A stretch of DNA of 64,000 bases, taken from NCBI GenBank assembly GCA_036405815.1, contig DASWWX010000044.1:1-64000 (forward strand). The letters are read 5' to 3'. Numbering within the stretch: position 1 is the first letter of the stretch; every line of letters starts with the position of its first letter. Both the position numbers and the translations under genes were made by a program. Shown piece after piece: positions 17,527 through 26,331 of the stretch. The notes beneath the pieces were generated by a model that searched no databases, was not told the DNA's origin, and saw nothing but the letters and a program-made list of their open reading frames with translations. The DNA comes from Solimonas sp036405815 (GTDB lineage: Bacteria; Pseudomonadota; Gammaproteobacteria; Nevskiales; Nevskiaceae).

Positions 17527-18405
17527 TCAGACCGCGCGACGTCCGCTGAACAGCGTCGAGAAATACGCGTCCTCGAGGCTGGCTTCCGCCGCGACGAATC
17601 CTTCTCCGGGATTCGTGTCCGCGAGCACATGGATGTACGTGCGCCCGCCATAGAGGCGGGTGGCGATGACGTCGCAGGCCTCGCGGTACGCGTCGAGTTC
17701 GCGCTTATCGATGGTCTTGCGCCAGATGCGGCCGCGAACCGCCTCGATGAGTTCCCTCGGCGTGCCCTCGCGCACGATGCGACCGCCCATCAGCATGGCG
17801 GTGCGCTGACACAGCTTCGAGATGTCCTCGACGATGTGCGTCGAGAGGATGACGACCGTGCTCTCGGCGATCTCCGCCAGCAGGTTGAGGAAACGGTTGC
17901 TCTCTTCTGGATCGAGGCCGGCGGTCGGTTCATCGACGATCACCAGCCGCGGATCGCCCATCAGCGCCTGGGCGATGCCCCAGCGCTGGCGCATGCCGCC
18001 GGAGAACCCGGCGACGGCCTTGTCGCGCACCGCCCACAGGTTGACCTTGTGCAGCAGCGCCTCGACCACCTCGCGGCGCTCGGCACGCTGCGCATAGCCC
18101 TTAAGCACAGCGATGTGCTCGAGCATCTCGTAGGCGGACACGCGCGGATAGACACCGAAGTCTTGCGGCAGGTAGCCCAGCGTTCGACGCAACGCCTCAG
18201 GATTCTCCAGCACGTTGATCGAATCGAACTGGATGGCGCCCGATGTCGGAACCTGCAGCGTGGCGATACAGCGCATCAGCGACGACTTGCCGGCACCGTT
18301 GGGCCCCAGCAGGCCGAACATGCCGGGCGGCACCTCAAGCGAAACCGAATCCAACGCACGCGTGCCGTTCGGATAGGTGTGGCAGATGTTGGAGATCTTG
18401 AGCAC
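17527..18405 (-). CDS. ABC transporter ATP-binding protein (ABC-2 exporter type)
   Basis: 292 residues. Walker A GPNGAGKSS at about residues 35-43, signature FSGGMRQRWGIAQ near 136, Walker B LVIVDEPTAGLD near 156 and the switch histidine in ILSTHIVED. The C-terminal 70 residues are typical of the CcmA/NatA-like exporter branch. It is followed nine bases later by the ABC-2/M1 fusion and is clearly its motor subunit. It lies 71 bases after the acylase gene on the same strand. Confidence 0.9.
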   Translation of the reverse strand: MLKISNICHTYPNGTRALDSVSLEVPPGMFGLLGPNGAGKSSLMRCIATLQVPTSGAIQFDSINVLENPEALRRTLGYLPQDFGVYPRVSAYEMLEHIAVLKGYAQRAERREVVEALLHKVNLWAVRDKAVAGFSGGMRQRWGIAQALMGDPRLVIVDEPTAGLDPEESNRFLNLLAEIAESTVVILSTHIVEDISKLCQRTAMLMGGRIVREGTPRELIEAVRGRIWRKTIDKRELDAYREACDVIATRLYGGRTYIHVLADTNPGEGFVAAEASLEDAYFSTLFSGRRAV

Positions 18406-18476
18406 AGCAGCCCTCTACGAGTTGCAGCGGCCTTGCCGCGATTGGCGGGTTGGGTCGAGTAGGTCGCGCCGCGGCC

Positions 18477-20774
18477 TCATTGCCGCAGCGGGAATGGCGC
18501 ACCGATGGCGTCCGCGGCGATCTCCGTCGCGGAGAACGGGAAACGGTGGAGCTGCTTTTTCGAGAACTCCCGCGTCTGGTCGGCGTAGTGCGGCGACGCC
18601 GGGTCGCTGGACTGCGAATACGTGAGGTTCGCCTTCGCGACCGGGCCGTCATCGTCGAAGGTCACCGACTGCACGTAGCTGGCGCCGAAGATCACCAGGT
18701 AGCCGTCGCCGCCGGGCACTGTTTTCGTGTAATTGAGCGTGCCGCCGGACTGCAGGCCGGAGATCGGGATGCGTTCGTCGCCGCGCACGGCGAACTGCGC
18801 GACGGACAGCGGCGCATCAGCGGCCAGGCCCAGCTTCTTCATCTCGTCTGCAGCGAGTCCCAGCGCTGCCAGCAGTTCGTCGGCGATCTTGCCGTCGGTG
18901 ACCAGATCGCGTGGCGTGTTGATCATGTCGTCCGGATCGAACGGCACCTTCCAGATGTCGGCACGACTCGCGACCTTGAGCCAGAACTGGTTGAACAACA
19001 TCGCGCCGCGGCTGTCGAGCTCGGCCTTGCCGTCCCACTTCGCCAGCGCCGCGCAGGCCTCGGCCGGCGCGCCAAGCCTCGCCTGCGAGCGATTGCAGAG
19101 CTTGAGCAGCGCCGGCCGCGCGATCTCGTCGACGAGCACCTTGTTGCCGAACATCGTCTGCGCGGCGACGTCGAGGTCGAACTTGCCCGCGTCCAGCACG
19201 CGGCGGATCTCGGCGATGCCGGAGCGCGTACGCAGATTGCCGAGGCCCGGATCGCGCCCCATGATCGGACCGAGTTGCTGCAGCGCCGCCGGATTCGACC
19301 AGCGATAGGTGTCGTTGCTGTTCTGCACGTAGTCGCGGCGGTACAGCGTCGCCATCTGCGACGCCGGCAACAGACCCGGTTCGGCCGCATCCGGCGATTG
19401 CGCCCAGGCACAGTCGGCGCGACTGCCGTCGAGCACGACGAGCTCCTGCAGCATTCCCGGCAGGCGCGCTTCGATGCCGCCACAGGACGCGAGGCGCTCG
19501 GCCGAAACGTTCGGCACCGCGGTGATGTCCGCGTATAGCGCGTCGCCGTGACGATCCGCAGCCATCGTGTTGATGAACGGCGCGCCGAGATACCGGGCGA
19601 GCGCGTCGCGGATGTCCCGCACCGTCTTCGCGCGCCCCATTGCCAGCCAGGTGTCACCGGTGCGGATGTTGCCGCGGTTGGCATCGGCCAGCGCGTAGGC
19701 GGTCTGCTTCGTCCATTCGTACTTGCCCGGCAGCGACATGAGCGGGCCGTAGCGCGTTACATAGAGCGTGCGCACGATCGGCGCGCCGTCCTGGTTCTCG
19801 ATACGGATCTCGCGACGCGTCATCGCCTCGCGCCGGCCATCCACGATGTAGGCCGTCGCATCGGCCGGATCGAGCGCCAGCTTGTACAGCGTCATATGCG
19901 CGGCCATGTCGACGGTGTGCGTCCAGGCGACATCGCGGTTAAATCCGATGCCGATGTACGGCAGCGTCACGATCGCCGCCCCGGCGACATCGATCCGCCC
20001 CGGAATCGTCAGCTGCATCTCATAGAAGCGATTGGTGCCAAGCCACGGGAAGTGCGGATTGGCCAGAACCAGGCCCTTGCCGTTGGTCGTCGCCTCGCCA
20101 CCGAAGGCCCAGCCGTTGCTACCCGGCAGCGTGACGTCATCGATCGACGGCAACGCCACGGCGCTGAGCCTGACGGCATCCGTCGGCGGTGCGGCGTTGG
20201 CGATCTGCGCCGCGAACATGCCCGACGACGACTGGATCGCGAAGGCATTGAGTGACAGCAGCACGTCATCGCTGGTGATCTCGCGCACCCACGGCTGGCC
20301 GGCACACGCAGCCGGGAGTGCATCCTTGTGATCCTTCAAGTAGCGGTTGTAGCCGGCGACCCAGCCATCGACCAGATCGCGATAGTCCGACGAGCGGCGC
20401 GCGAAGGCGCTGCGCATCGCCGGCAGGTCGGACACGGCAAGGTAATAGATGTCGCTGTCGACATTCTTGCCGGGCACCAAGCCGATCACGGTCTTGCCGT
20501 TTGCGCCGAAGAACTTCGAGCGCTGGCCGGTGTAGCTCACATAGGCATCGGCGAGCAGGCAGAGGTTGTCCTGCGCGCGCGTATAGCCCGCACCAAAACC
20601 GAGGCCGCGATAGTCCGCCGCCTGGATGTGCGGAATGCCGAACGTCGTGCGTGTGATCGTCGCCTCGAACTTCACGCCGGTCTGCGGTGGAAGGCCGGCA
20701 CAGGCAGACAGCGCGATCGTCGCAGCCACCGTCGCGGCCACGATCAGAGCGCGGGAAAGCGGAAGGGTCTTCAT
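18477..20774 (-). CDS. Penicillin-acylase-family N-acyl amidase, lipoprotein (S45 Ntn hydrolase)
   Basis: 765 residues from the ATG at 20774, which overlaps the TonB receptor stop (ATGA). A signal peptide ends in the lipobox LSAC (Cys25), so the enzyme is probably membrane-anchored in the periplasm or outer membrane. The alpha chain shows FGIPHIQAADYRGLGFGAGY and ARAQDNLCLLAD-like blocks of the aculeacin acylase/PvdQ branch. The autoprocessing site is predicted between Gly218 and the N-terminal nucleophile Ser219 (LPGSNGWAFGG). Relatives remove acyl groups from penicillins, acyl-homoserine lactones or lipopeptides such as echinocandins. Coupling to a TonB receptor favours a bulky imported amide substrate. 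Confidence 0.88.
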   Translation of the reverse strand: MKTLPLSRALIVAATVAATIALSACAGLPPQTGVKFEATITRTTFGIPHIQAADYRGLGFGAGYTRAQDNLCLLADAYVSYTGQRSKFFGANGKTVIGLVPGKNVDSDIYYLAVSDLPAMRSAFARRSSDYRDLVDGWVAGYNRYLKDHKDALPAACAGQPWVREITSDDVLLSLNAFAIQSSSGMFAAQIANAAPPTDAVRLSAVALPSIDDVTLPGSNGWAFGGEATTNGKGLVLANPHFPWLGTNRFYEMQLTIPGRIDVAGAAIVTLPYIGIGFNRDVAWTHTVDMAAHMTLYKLALDPADATAYIVDGRREAMTRREIRIENQDGAPIVRTLYVTRYGPLMSLPGKYEWTKQTAYALADANRGNIRTGDTWLAMGRAKTVRDIRDALARYLGAPFINTMAADRHGDALYADITAVPNVSAERLASCGGIEARLPGMLQELVVLDGSRADCAWAQSPDAAEPGLLPASQMATLYRRDYVQNSNDTYRWSNPAALQQLGPIMGRDPGLGNLRTRSGIAEIRRVLDAGKFDLDVAAQTMFGNKVLVDEIARPALLKLCNRSQARLGAPAEACAALAKWDGKAELDSRGAMLFNQFWLKVASRADIWKVPFDPDDMINTPRDLVTDGKIADELLAALGLAADEMKKLGLAADAPLSVAQFAVRGDERIPISGLQSGGTLNYTKTVPGGDGYLVIFGASYVQSVTFDDDGPVAKANLTYSQSSDPASPHYADQTREFSKKQLHRFPFSATEIAADAIGAPFPLRQ

Positions 20775-23284
20775 TGGAACTCCGCACCGATGCGCAGCAC
20801 GATGCTGCGCGGACGTGTATAGCCGACCGACCAGTTCTGCCCGTCTAGGGCAGTGTCGTCTTCCTCGTTCTGCTCCGAGGAGACGATTTTTCTCTCGTCG
20901 GTGATGTTGTTCACGATCAAGCCGAAGCTGGGCGAGAACGACAGATCGGGGCGCGTCAGCGTGAAGTTGAGGTTGAGCATGTTGCGCTCCTCGATTCGTC
21001 CCTTGTGCTGGACGCTGCCCCAAGAGCGACCGGTGTGCGAATACTGCAGTGCCGTATTGGTGTTCCAGACGTCGCCGAGCGTGCGGAAGTAGTTGAGTGT
21101 GGCCGCCGCCTGCAGATACGGCGCGTTCGACATCTGGGAACCCTTGGGCACGGTGTTGCGGTCGCTGTCCTGGAACTCGGTTGCGGTTCTGGAATCGAGG
21201 TAGCCACCGCTGGTCTCCAGCGACAAGCCGTCCACCGGCGTCAGGTAGCGCAGGGACAGCTCGACACCCTTCACTTCCACATCGCCTACGTTGTCGATGT
21301 AGGCCTCGGCCGGCGGCGCGGTCTGCGAAACCTGCGCTTCGCTCCACTGCTGGTAGTACGTGGTCAGGTCGGCGCGCAGCGTCCGTTCGAGCCAGTCGGT
21401 GCGGACGCCGAGTTCATAGCTCCAGAGCGCGCTGGACTTGTAGGTCGGCGGCACGGTCGAGTTCGGATTCGGAATCGCGACGGCGTTGACGCCGCCGTAC
21501 TGGAATCCTCGCGCCACGTTGCCGTAGACCAGAACGTCGTCGGTCGCCTGCCAGGTCACGGCGACTTTCGGGCTGAAACCTTGCCCTTTGACACTGAGGT
21601 CTTCGACCGTCTGCGCCGACCGGTTGGTCAGAAACGGCAGCAGGCCGGCCGTCGTCGACACGCCGCGCACTTCGGTCTGGAACAACCGCCCACCCACGGT
21701 AACGTTGACCGGGCCGAAATTTCGGGTCAGCTCGCCGAACAGGGCGGACTCGCTGGCCTCCAGCGGGTCGAGCGACTGGTTGCCGAGCGAGACGCCGTTG
21801 TCGGTCACGACGATGTCGCGGATGGCTGGCGGCAACAGCGCCAGCACGCCGTTCAGTCCGAGCAGTCCCGGCACCGCGGTGTAGATGTCCGAGCGGACCG
21901 CCGCGTCGTAGTTGCTGTAGAACGCGCCGATCTGCCAGGTCCAGTCGCCTCCGTCCTGCGACATCAGCCGGAACTCCTGCATCAACCCGCGCGCTTCGAC
22001 GTTGCGCTTGGCCTTTGCGACGCTGATGCCGGCCTCACCGGCGTTCGACAGCAGACTGAACGACGACTCGATGTCGAACTGGTTCTTCTTGTTCTGGTAG
22101 GCGGTCAGCGAAACCAGCATGCCCCAGTCGAAGCGATAGCGCACATCCAGCGACGACAGATCGAAGTAGCGACGGGTCGGCGATGGTGTCGGTGCGTCGT
22201 AGCGCGTGTAGTCGGCGTCGAAGTTGGTGACGAAGAAGGCTTCGTCAGCCTCACGTTCTTGGGCCGCGTACAGCGCGCTGACGGTCAGCCGGTCGCTCGC
22301 CTCCCAGAACGCCATCGCGCGACCCGACCATTTGCGCGCATCGTCCGCGTCCTGCTTCTGACGCGCCGGATTGTCGATGTCGATGACGCCGGGACGGTGT
22401 TCCTTGACGCCCGAGAGGCGAAACGCCAACGACGTGCCGACCGGCACGTTGAGCGCGGCGCCAAACGTGGGCGCGGCGCCACCGTCCTTGACCGACACCC
22501 ACTCGGCGAACGCCTTGCCCTGCCACATCATCAGCTCCGGCGTGCGCGGCACGTAGCGGATGATGCCGGCCAGCGACGAGGCGCCGAACAGGCTGCCCTG
22601 CGGCCCCTTCAGCACCTCCACCGTCTCCAGGTCCCAGGTGTCCGGATCGACGACGGTATAGCTGCCGATCGGATCACCCAGCGGCACGTCGCCGAACAGC
22701 GTGCCCACGGTCTGATTCGTGGTGTTGTCGGGGGCGATGCCGCGGATCACGATCTTGCGTGCGCTGGTGACCGCCACGTCCTGAATCTGCAGGCCGGGCA
22801 CCTGATCGACGAAGTCCTGAAGCTCGCGCGCGCCTTGCTGCTCCAGTTTCTGGCCGGTCAGCACGTTGATGCTGCTGGGGATGTCGCGCAGCGCCTGGCC
22901 ACGCTTGGTCGCCGTGACCACGATCTCGTCCAAACGCGTGGCCTCCGGCGACTCCAGCAACGGCATCTGCGTCACGTCGTTCGACAGCGGCACGACGGCA
23001 ATCGTGTCGATCCCTTCCGACGAGGTGGCGGCGAGGTCCTTCGGCTCCGGCGCTGCGCTCTCGGCGTACTCGGAATCGGAGGCCTCCGGCCCGGAGCCGA
23101 ACATGGATTCTGCCGAAGCGTCTTCGCCCGCCTCCATCTCCTGAGTCTCGGCCGACGGCTCGAACGCCTGCGCGAGCGCGGGCGGTGCCAGGGCGGCGCA
23201 AACCACGAGACCCAGCACACCGTGCCGCAGCGCGGGGCTCAGCTGAAAACTACGAGCCCCATCCTCGTTCTTCGTCGAACTCAT
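20771..23284 (-). CDS. TonB-dependent outer-membrane receptor
   Basis: 837 residues from the ATG at 23284, with a long signal peptide ending near ALAQA. A negatively charged linker is followed by the TonB-box-like DEIVVTATKR at about residue 115, a plug domain (LRDIPSSINVLTGQKL, VEVLKGPQGSLFGASSLAG) and a beta-barrel to the C-terminus GAEFQ. It should bring a large substrate across the outer membrane using TonB energy. It is the first gene of the acylase-ABC-dgdA series and carries, 90 bases before its start, the same LysR-type element found before the PQQ dehydrogenase. Substrate unknown. Confidence 0.9.
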   Translation of the reverse strand: MSSTKNEDGARSFQLSPALRHGVLGLVVCAALAPPALAQAFEPSAETQEMEAGEDASAESMFGSGPEASDSEYAESAAPEPKDLAATSSEGIDTIAVVPLSNDVTQMPLLESPEATRLDEIVVTATKRGQALRDIPSSINVLTGQKLEQQGARELQDFVDQVPGLQIQDVAVTSARKIVIRGIAPDNTTNQTVGTLFGDVPLGDPIGSYTVVDPDTWDLETVEVLKGPQGSLFGASSLAGIIRYVPRTPELMMWQGKAFAEWVSVKDGGAAPTFGAALNVPVGTSLAFRLSGVKEHRPGVIDIDNPARQKQDADDARKWSGRAMAFWEASDRLTVSALYAAQEREADEAFFVTNFDADYTRYDAPTPSPTRRYFDLSSLDVRYRFDWGMLVSLTAYQNKKNQFDIESSFSLLSNAGEAGISVAKAKRNVEARGLMQEFRLMSQDGGDWTWQIGAFYSNYDAAVRSDIYTAVPGLLGLNGVLALLPPAIRDIVVTDNGVSLGNQSLDPLEASESALFGELTRNFGPVNVTVGGRLFQTEVRGVSTTAGLLPFLTNRSAQTVEDLSVKGQGFSPKVAVTWQATDDVLVYGNVARGFQYGGVNAVAIPNPNSTVPPTYKSSALWSYELGVRTDWLERTLRADLTTYYQQWSEAQVSQTAPPAEAYIDNVGDVEVKGVELSLRYLTPVDGLSLETSGGYLDSRTATEFQDSDRNTVPKGSQMSNAPYLQAAATLNYFRTLGDVWNTNTALQYSHTGRSWGSVQHKGRIEERNMLNLNFTLTRPDLSFSPSFGLIVNNITDERKIVSSEQNEEDDTALDGQNWSVGYTRPRSIVLRIGAEFQ

Positions 23285-23373
23285 AGCCAGTAACTTGCCC
23301 AAGGGATAGACGCGTGCTGCATGCAGCCAGTGCACGACCGAGATCGAAGCTACCGAAATCGAAGACACTCTTA

Positions 23374-23414
23374 AATCTAATAGTTCTAATGCGATCCATA
23401 ACATCTTGTTATGG
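23374..23414 (-). promoter_or_regulatory. Shared 41-bp element with LysR-type box, upstream of the TonB receptor
   Basis: Read on the minus strand it starts with a perfect inverted repeat CCATAACA-AGA-TGTTATGG (23396-23414), which contains the LysR consensus T-N11-A. It ends 22 bases later with TATTAGATT (23374-23382). It begins 90 bases before the receptor start. An element with both blocks at the same spacing occurs at 26257-26297 before the PQQ dehydrogenase. Confidence 0.75.
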
Positions 23415-23426
23415 TCTCGAACGAAG

Positions 23427-23933
23427 CTACTTGCGCTTCGCCGGCGCCTCGAGCGCGCGCTCGGCGCAGGCCGCATCCTGTTCGGGCGCCGAACCTGACA
23501 CGCCAATGGCACCGGCGGGCGCCTTGTCCGCATCGGCAAACGGCACGCCACCGGCGATGGTGGTGAGCTGCAGGATCAGGAACGTATCGCGGGTCGGTGC
23601 ATCCGATGCCGCGGCCTGCGCCAGCAGCGCCGTGGGCACGTTGAGACGCACCGCAGTCCGCGCTTTCAGCAACGCGGCTTCGGCGGTGGCGGTGGCCGCG
23701 CCGGGCTGACGCTTGAACGCAATCAGCGCACCCGAGCCGTCGACCACGCCGACGCTCAGCGGCGGCAGCTTCTGCAAAGCGGCGTACTCCAGGCATCGAG
23801 CGATCATGCGCTCGGCATCGGCAAGACTCCCGCCCCCGCCCGCCTGCGCGATCGCGACACCGGGAACCGCAACGATCGCAGCGCCGGTCAGCAGCGCGAT
23901 ACGGAGATTGTTCACGGCGGAATTGCGCATCAT
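23427..23933 (-). CDS. GlcG/HbpS-family heme-binding-like protein, exported
   Basis: 168 residues with a signal peptide (LRIALLTGAAIVAVPGVAIAQA). The mature part is a single GlcG/HbpS domain: SLADAERMIARCLEYAALQKL, SVGVVDGSGALIAFKR, and AIGVSGSAPEQDAACAERAL. Such proteins bind heme or corrinoids and are often encoded beside PQQ dehydrogenases. The start overlaps the stop of the PQQ dehydrogenase (ATGA), so the two are translationally coupled. It may help heme insertion or redox sensing in the periplasm (inference). Confidence 0.82.
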   Translation of the reverse strand: MMRNSAVNNLRIALLTGAAIVAVPGVAIAQAGGGGSLADAERMIARCLEYAALQKLPPLSVGVVDGSGALIAFKRQPGAATATAEAALLKARTAVRLNVPTALLAQAAASDAPTRDTFLILQLTTIAGGVPFADADKAPAGAIGVSGSAPEQDAACAERALEAPAKRK

Positions 23934-26170
23934 GGTGAGGTACCGGTGGTGTTGGAGGTGGATTCGGGAGCCGGCGCAACGGCCGGCTCAGGGGAATGAC
24001 TCGTCGAGTTCGATACCGGCAATTCGCGCTCGTACGCCTGCCAGGCGTCGTCGATGATGGCGGCAAGGATCGACACCGTGTCCTGCTTCGTCAGCAACCC
24101 CTTGAACGAGCCCATGCCACGACTGGCGCGACTGCCACCTAGCACGATGTCGTCGAATTCCCGGTAGGTCTTCTCGTCGATACGCCGCAGGTCCGGCACC
24201 GTGCCGCTCGCAGCGCTGTTGTTGTGACAGTGGCTGCAGTGGCGCTTGAGCAGGTCCATGCCGCGCGCGATCGTTTCGACAGAGCCGACGCGCTCGGCAG
24301 GCGGGCGGGCGAACGCCGCCGTGCGGACGACTTCGGCCGGCAGCGGCACCGCCCCACCTTTCAGACGCAGCACGATGAGCTTGCCGGCGTTGCCGTAGCG
24401 ATGCGCGGCGGTACCTTCAGGGAAGGTACCGCCGAGCGCGCCGCCGAATCCCGCCATGACCGCGACGTACTGCTGGCCGTCCAGTTCGTAGGTCATCGGT
24501 GCCGCCATGATGCTGACGCCAAGGTTGATCGCGGCAAGCGGCTCGCCGGTATCGGCCTTGTAAACATGCAGGAAGCCGGTGGAGCGGCCCTGGAACACCA
24601 GGCCGCTGGCGGTCGTCATCGCGCCACCGCCATTCCAGATGGCGTTCATCTGCCCCACCCATCGATCGGAGGTCTCGACCTGCCAGGCCACCTTGTTCGC
24701 CACCGGATCCCACGCCCGCAGGTAACCGCGGATCGTGGTGTCCGGCTGGCCCTTGGCGAGCTCGGCCAGCGTCGGCTGCGCGCGCGTGGCTTCGGGGCTC
24801 ATGCCCCAGTCGATACTGCCGTCGATCGGAAAGCTGTACAGAGCACCGAGATTGATCCCGCCCTTCTGGTACTTGAACGGCTCCTTCGGCACCCAGAACA
24901 CCGCACCCATCTCGATCGTCGGGATATAGACCAATCCGGTCTGCGGATTGAAAGCCATCGGATGCCAGTTGTGCCCACCGGCAGGGCCAGGAAACACCAG
25001 GCGCGGTTCCTTGAAGTAGTCCGCCTGCCCGCTCTCCACCGGACGTCCGGTTTTCAGATCGACATGCGAGGCCCAGGTGACCGGGACATAGGGCTTGGCG
25101 GAAAGCAGCTCGCCGCTCACGCGATCGAGCACGTAGAAGAACCCGTTCTTGGGCGCCTGCATCAGCACGCGTCGCTCGCGACCGTCGATCTGCAGCTCGG
25201 CCAGAATCATCTTCTGCGTCGCGGTGTAGTCCCACTGGTCGCCCGGCGTGGTCTGGTAATGCCAGACCAGGCGACCCGTGCGCGCGTTCAGCGCGAGAAT
25301 CGAGGAGACATACAGGTTGTCGCCGCCGCTGGGACTGCGCAGCTTGCGCGGATATAGCGCCGAATTGCCGACGCCGACATAGAGGAGATCGAGATCCGCG
25401 TCGTAGGCCATGCCGTCCCATACCGTGCCGCCGAGGCCGACCTCCCAGAAAGAGTTCGGGTCCCAGGTCTTCGCGGCGGCTTCCAGTTCAGGGTGCTCGA
25501 ACGGCCCCTCGGCACTGGCCGGCACCGTGAAGAAGCGCCAGCGCTGCGCACCGCTGTCGATGTCGTAGGCGGTGACGTAGCCGCGCGCATCCAGCTCGGC
25601 GCCGGAATTGCCGATCACCACCACATCGCCAGCGATGTAGGTCGAACCGGTGATGGTGTAGCCGCGCTCGTGGTCGACGATCGTGTCGACTTGCCAGGCC
25701 ACCTTGCCGGTCTTGGCATCGAGCGCGATCAGGCGGCCATCGATCGAGGCCACGAACACCCGGCCCCTGGCGAACGAAAGGCCACGGTTAGTGATGCCGC
25801 AGCACACCTTGCTGGTGATGGCGTTATCGACCTTGGGGTCGAAGGACCACAGCGCCTTCCCAGTACGGGCATCAAGCGCGTGGACAAACCCCCAGGGCGC
25901 ACTGGCGTAAAGGACGCCATCAACGACGATCGGCGTCGAAGCCTGGCCATGCGTGGTGGCCAGATCGTAGCTCCAGGCATAACCCAGATTCGCGGCGTTC
26001 GCCGCATCGATCTGCTTCAGCGGAGAGAAGTAGGTCTGCGCCGCATCGTGTCCGCCCGTCAGCCACTCCGAACTGATAGCGTTGGCAGCATCGCCGGACT
26101 CATTCTTCTTGCAAGCAACAGTTGAGACTATCGCTAGCACGAGACCGGCGACGAACATGCGAGACCGCAT
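23930..26170 (-). CDS. PQQ-dependent quinohemoprotein alcohol dehydrogenase, lipoprotein
   Basis: 746 residues. The signal peptide ends in the lipobox STVAC (about Cys20). The propeller domain shows the vicinal cysteine pair Cys123-Cys124 (KVCCGI) that contacts PQQ, tryptophan-docking repeats such as GRLIALDAKTGKVAWQVDT, and the catalytic-Asp region PGDQWDYTATQK. A C-terminal cytochrome c domain has CSHCH (Cys645, Cys648, His649) and a likely axial Met in RGMGSFKG. It oxidises an alcohol and passes electrons through the heme to the respiratory chain. It forms a unit with the HbpS-like gene and has a LysR-type element upstream. The alcohol substrate is unknown. Confidence 0.9.
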   Translation of the reverse strand: MRSRMFVAGLVLAIVSTVACKKNESGDAANAISSEWLTGGHDAAQTYFSPLKQIDAANAANLGYAWSYDLATTHGQASTPIVVDGVLYASAPWGFVHALDARTGKALWSFDPKVDNAITSKVCCGITNRGLSFARGRVFVASIDGRLIALDAKTGKVAWQVDTIVDHERGYTITGSTYIAGDVVVIGNSGAELDARGYVTAYDIDSGAQRWRFFTVPASAEGPFEHPELEAAAKTWDPNSFWEVGLGGTVWDGMAYDADLDLLYVGVGNSALYPRKLRSPSGGDNLYVSSILALNARTGRLVWHYQTTPGDQWDYTATQKMILAELQIDGRERRVLMQAPKNGFFYVLDRVSGELLSAKPYVPVTWASHVDLKTGRPVESGQADYFKEPRLVFPGPAGGHNWHPMAFNPQTGLVYIPTIEMGAVFWVPKEPFKYQKGGINLGALYSFPIDGSIDWGMSPEATRAQPTLAELAKGQPDTTIRGYLRAWDPVANKVAWQVETSDRWVGQMNAIWNGGGAMTTASGLVFQGRSTGFLHVYKADTGEPLAAINLGVSIMAAPMTYELDGQQYVAVMAGFGGALGGTFPEGTAAHRYGNAGKLIVLRLKGGAVPLPAEVVRTAAFARPPAERVGSVETIARGMDLLKRHCSHCHNNSAASGTVPDLRRIDEKTYREFDDIVLGGSRASRGMGSFKGLLTKQDTVSILAAIIDDAWQAYERELPVSNSTSHSPEPAVAPAPESTSNTTGTSP

Positions 26171-26256
26171 CGGGGAACTCCGGAACGTTCGATGACCAAC
26201 CCCGACGCGCAGGTGGGGCCCTGAAAGCCCATTCTGCCCACGACCTGCAGCCTGAC

Positions 26257-26297
26257 AATCTAATAATCGTTATGTGTCACTTCACATTTTGTTATGG
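26257..26297 (-). promoter_or_regulatory. Shared 41-bp element with LysR-type box, upstream of the PQQ dehydrogenase
   Basis: On the minus strand: CCATAACA-AAA-TGTGAAGT, one perfect half-site and one degenerate half (5 of 8), again with T-N11-A, then TATTAGATT after the same spacing as in the copy at 23374-23414. It begins 87 bases before the dehydrogenase start and lies next to the end of the LysR gene. About 27 of 41 positions are identical between the copies. Confidence 0.72.
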
Positions 26298-26331
26298 CCA
26301 ATCCCGACATGGCACCTAGCGACCGTTCCGT

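Noticed and set aside
21005..23293. 762-residue plus-strand frame
   Set aside because: Antisense to the TonB receptor with the same shadow composition.
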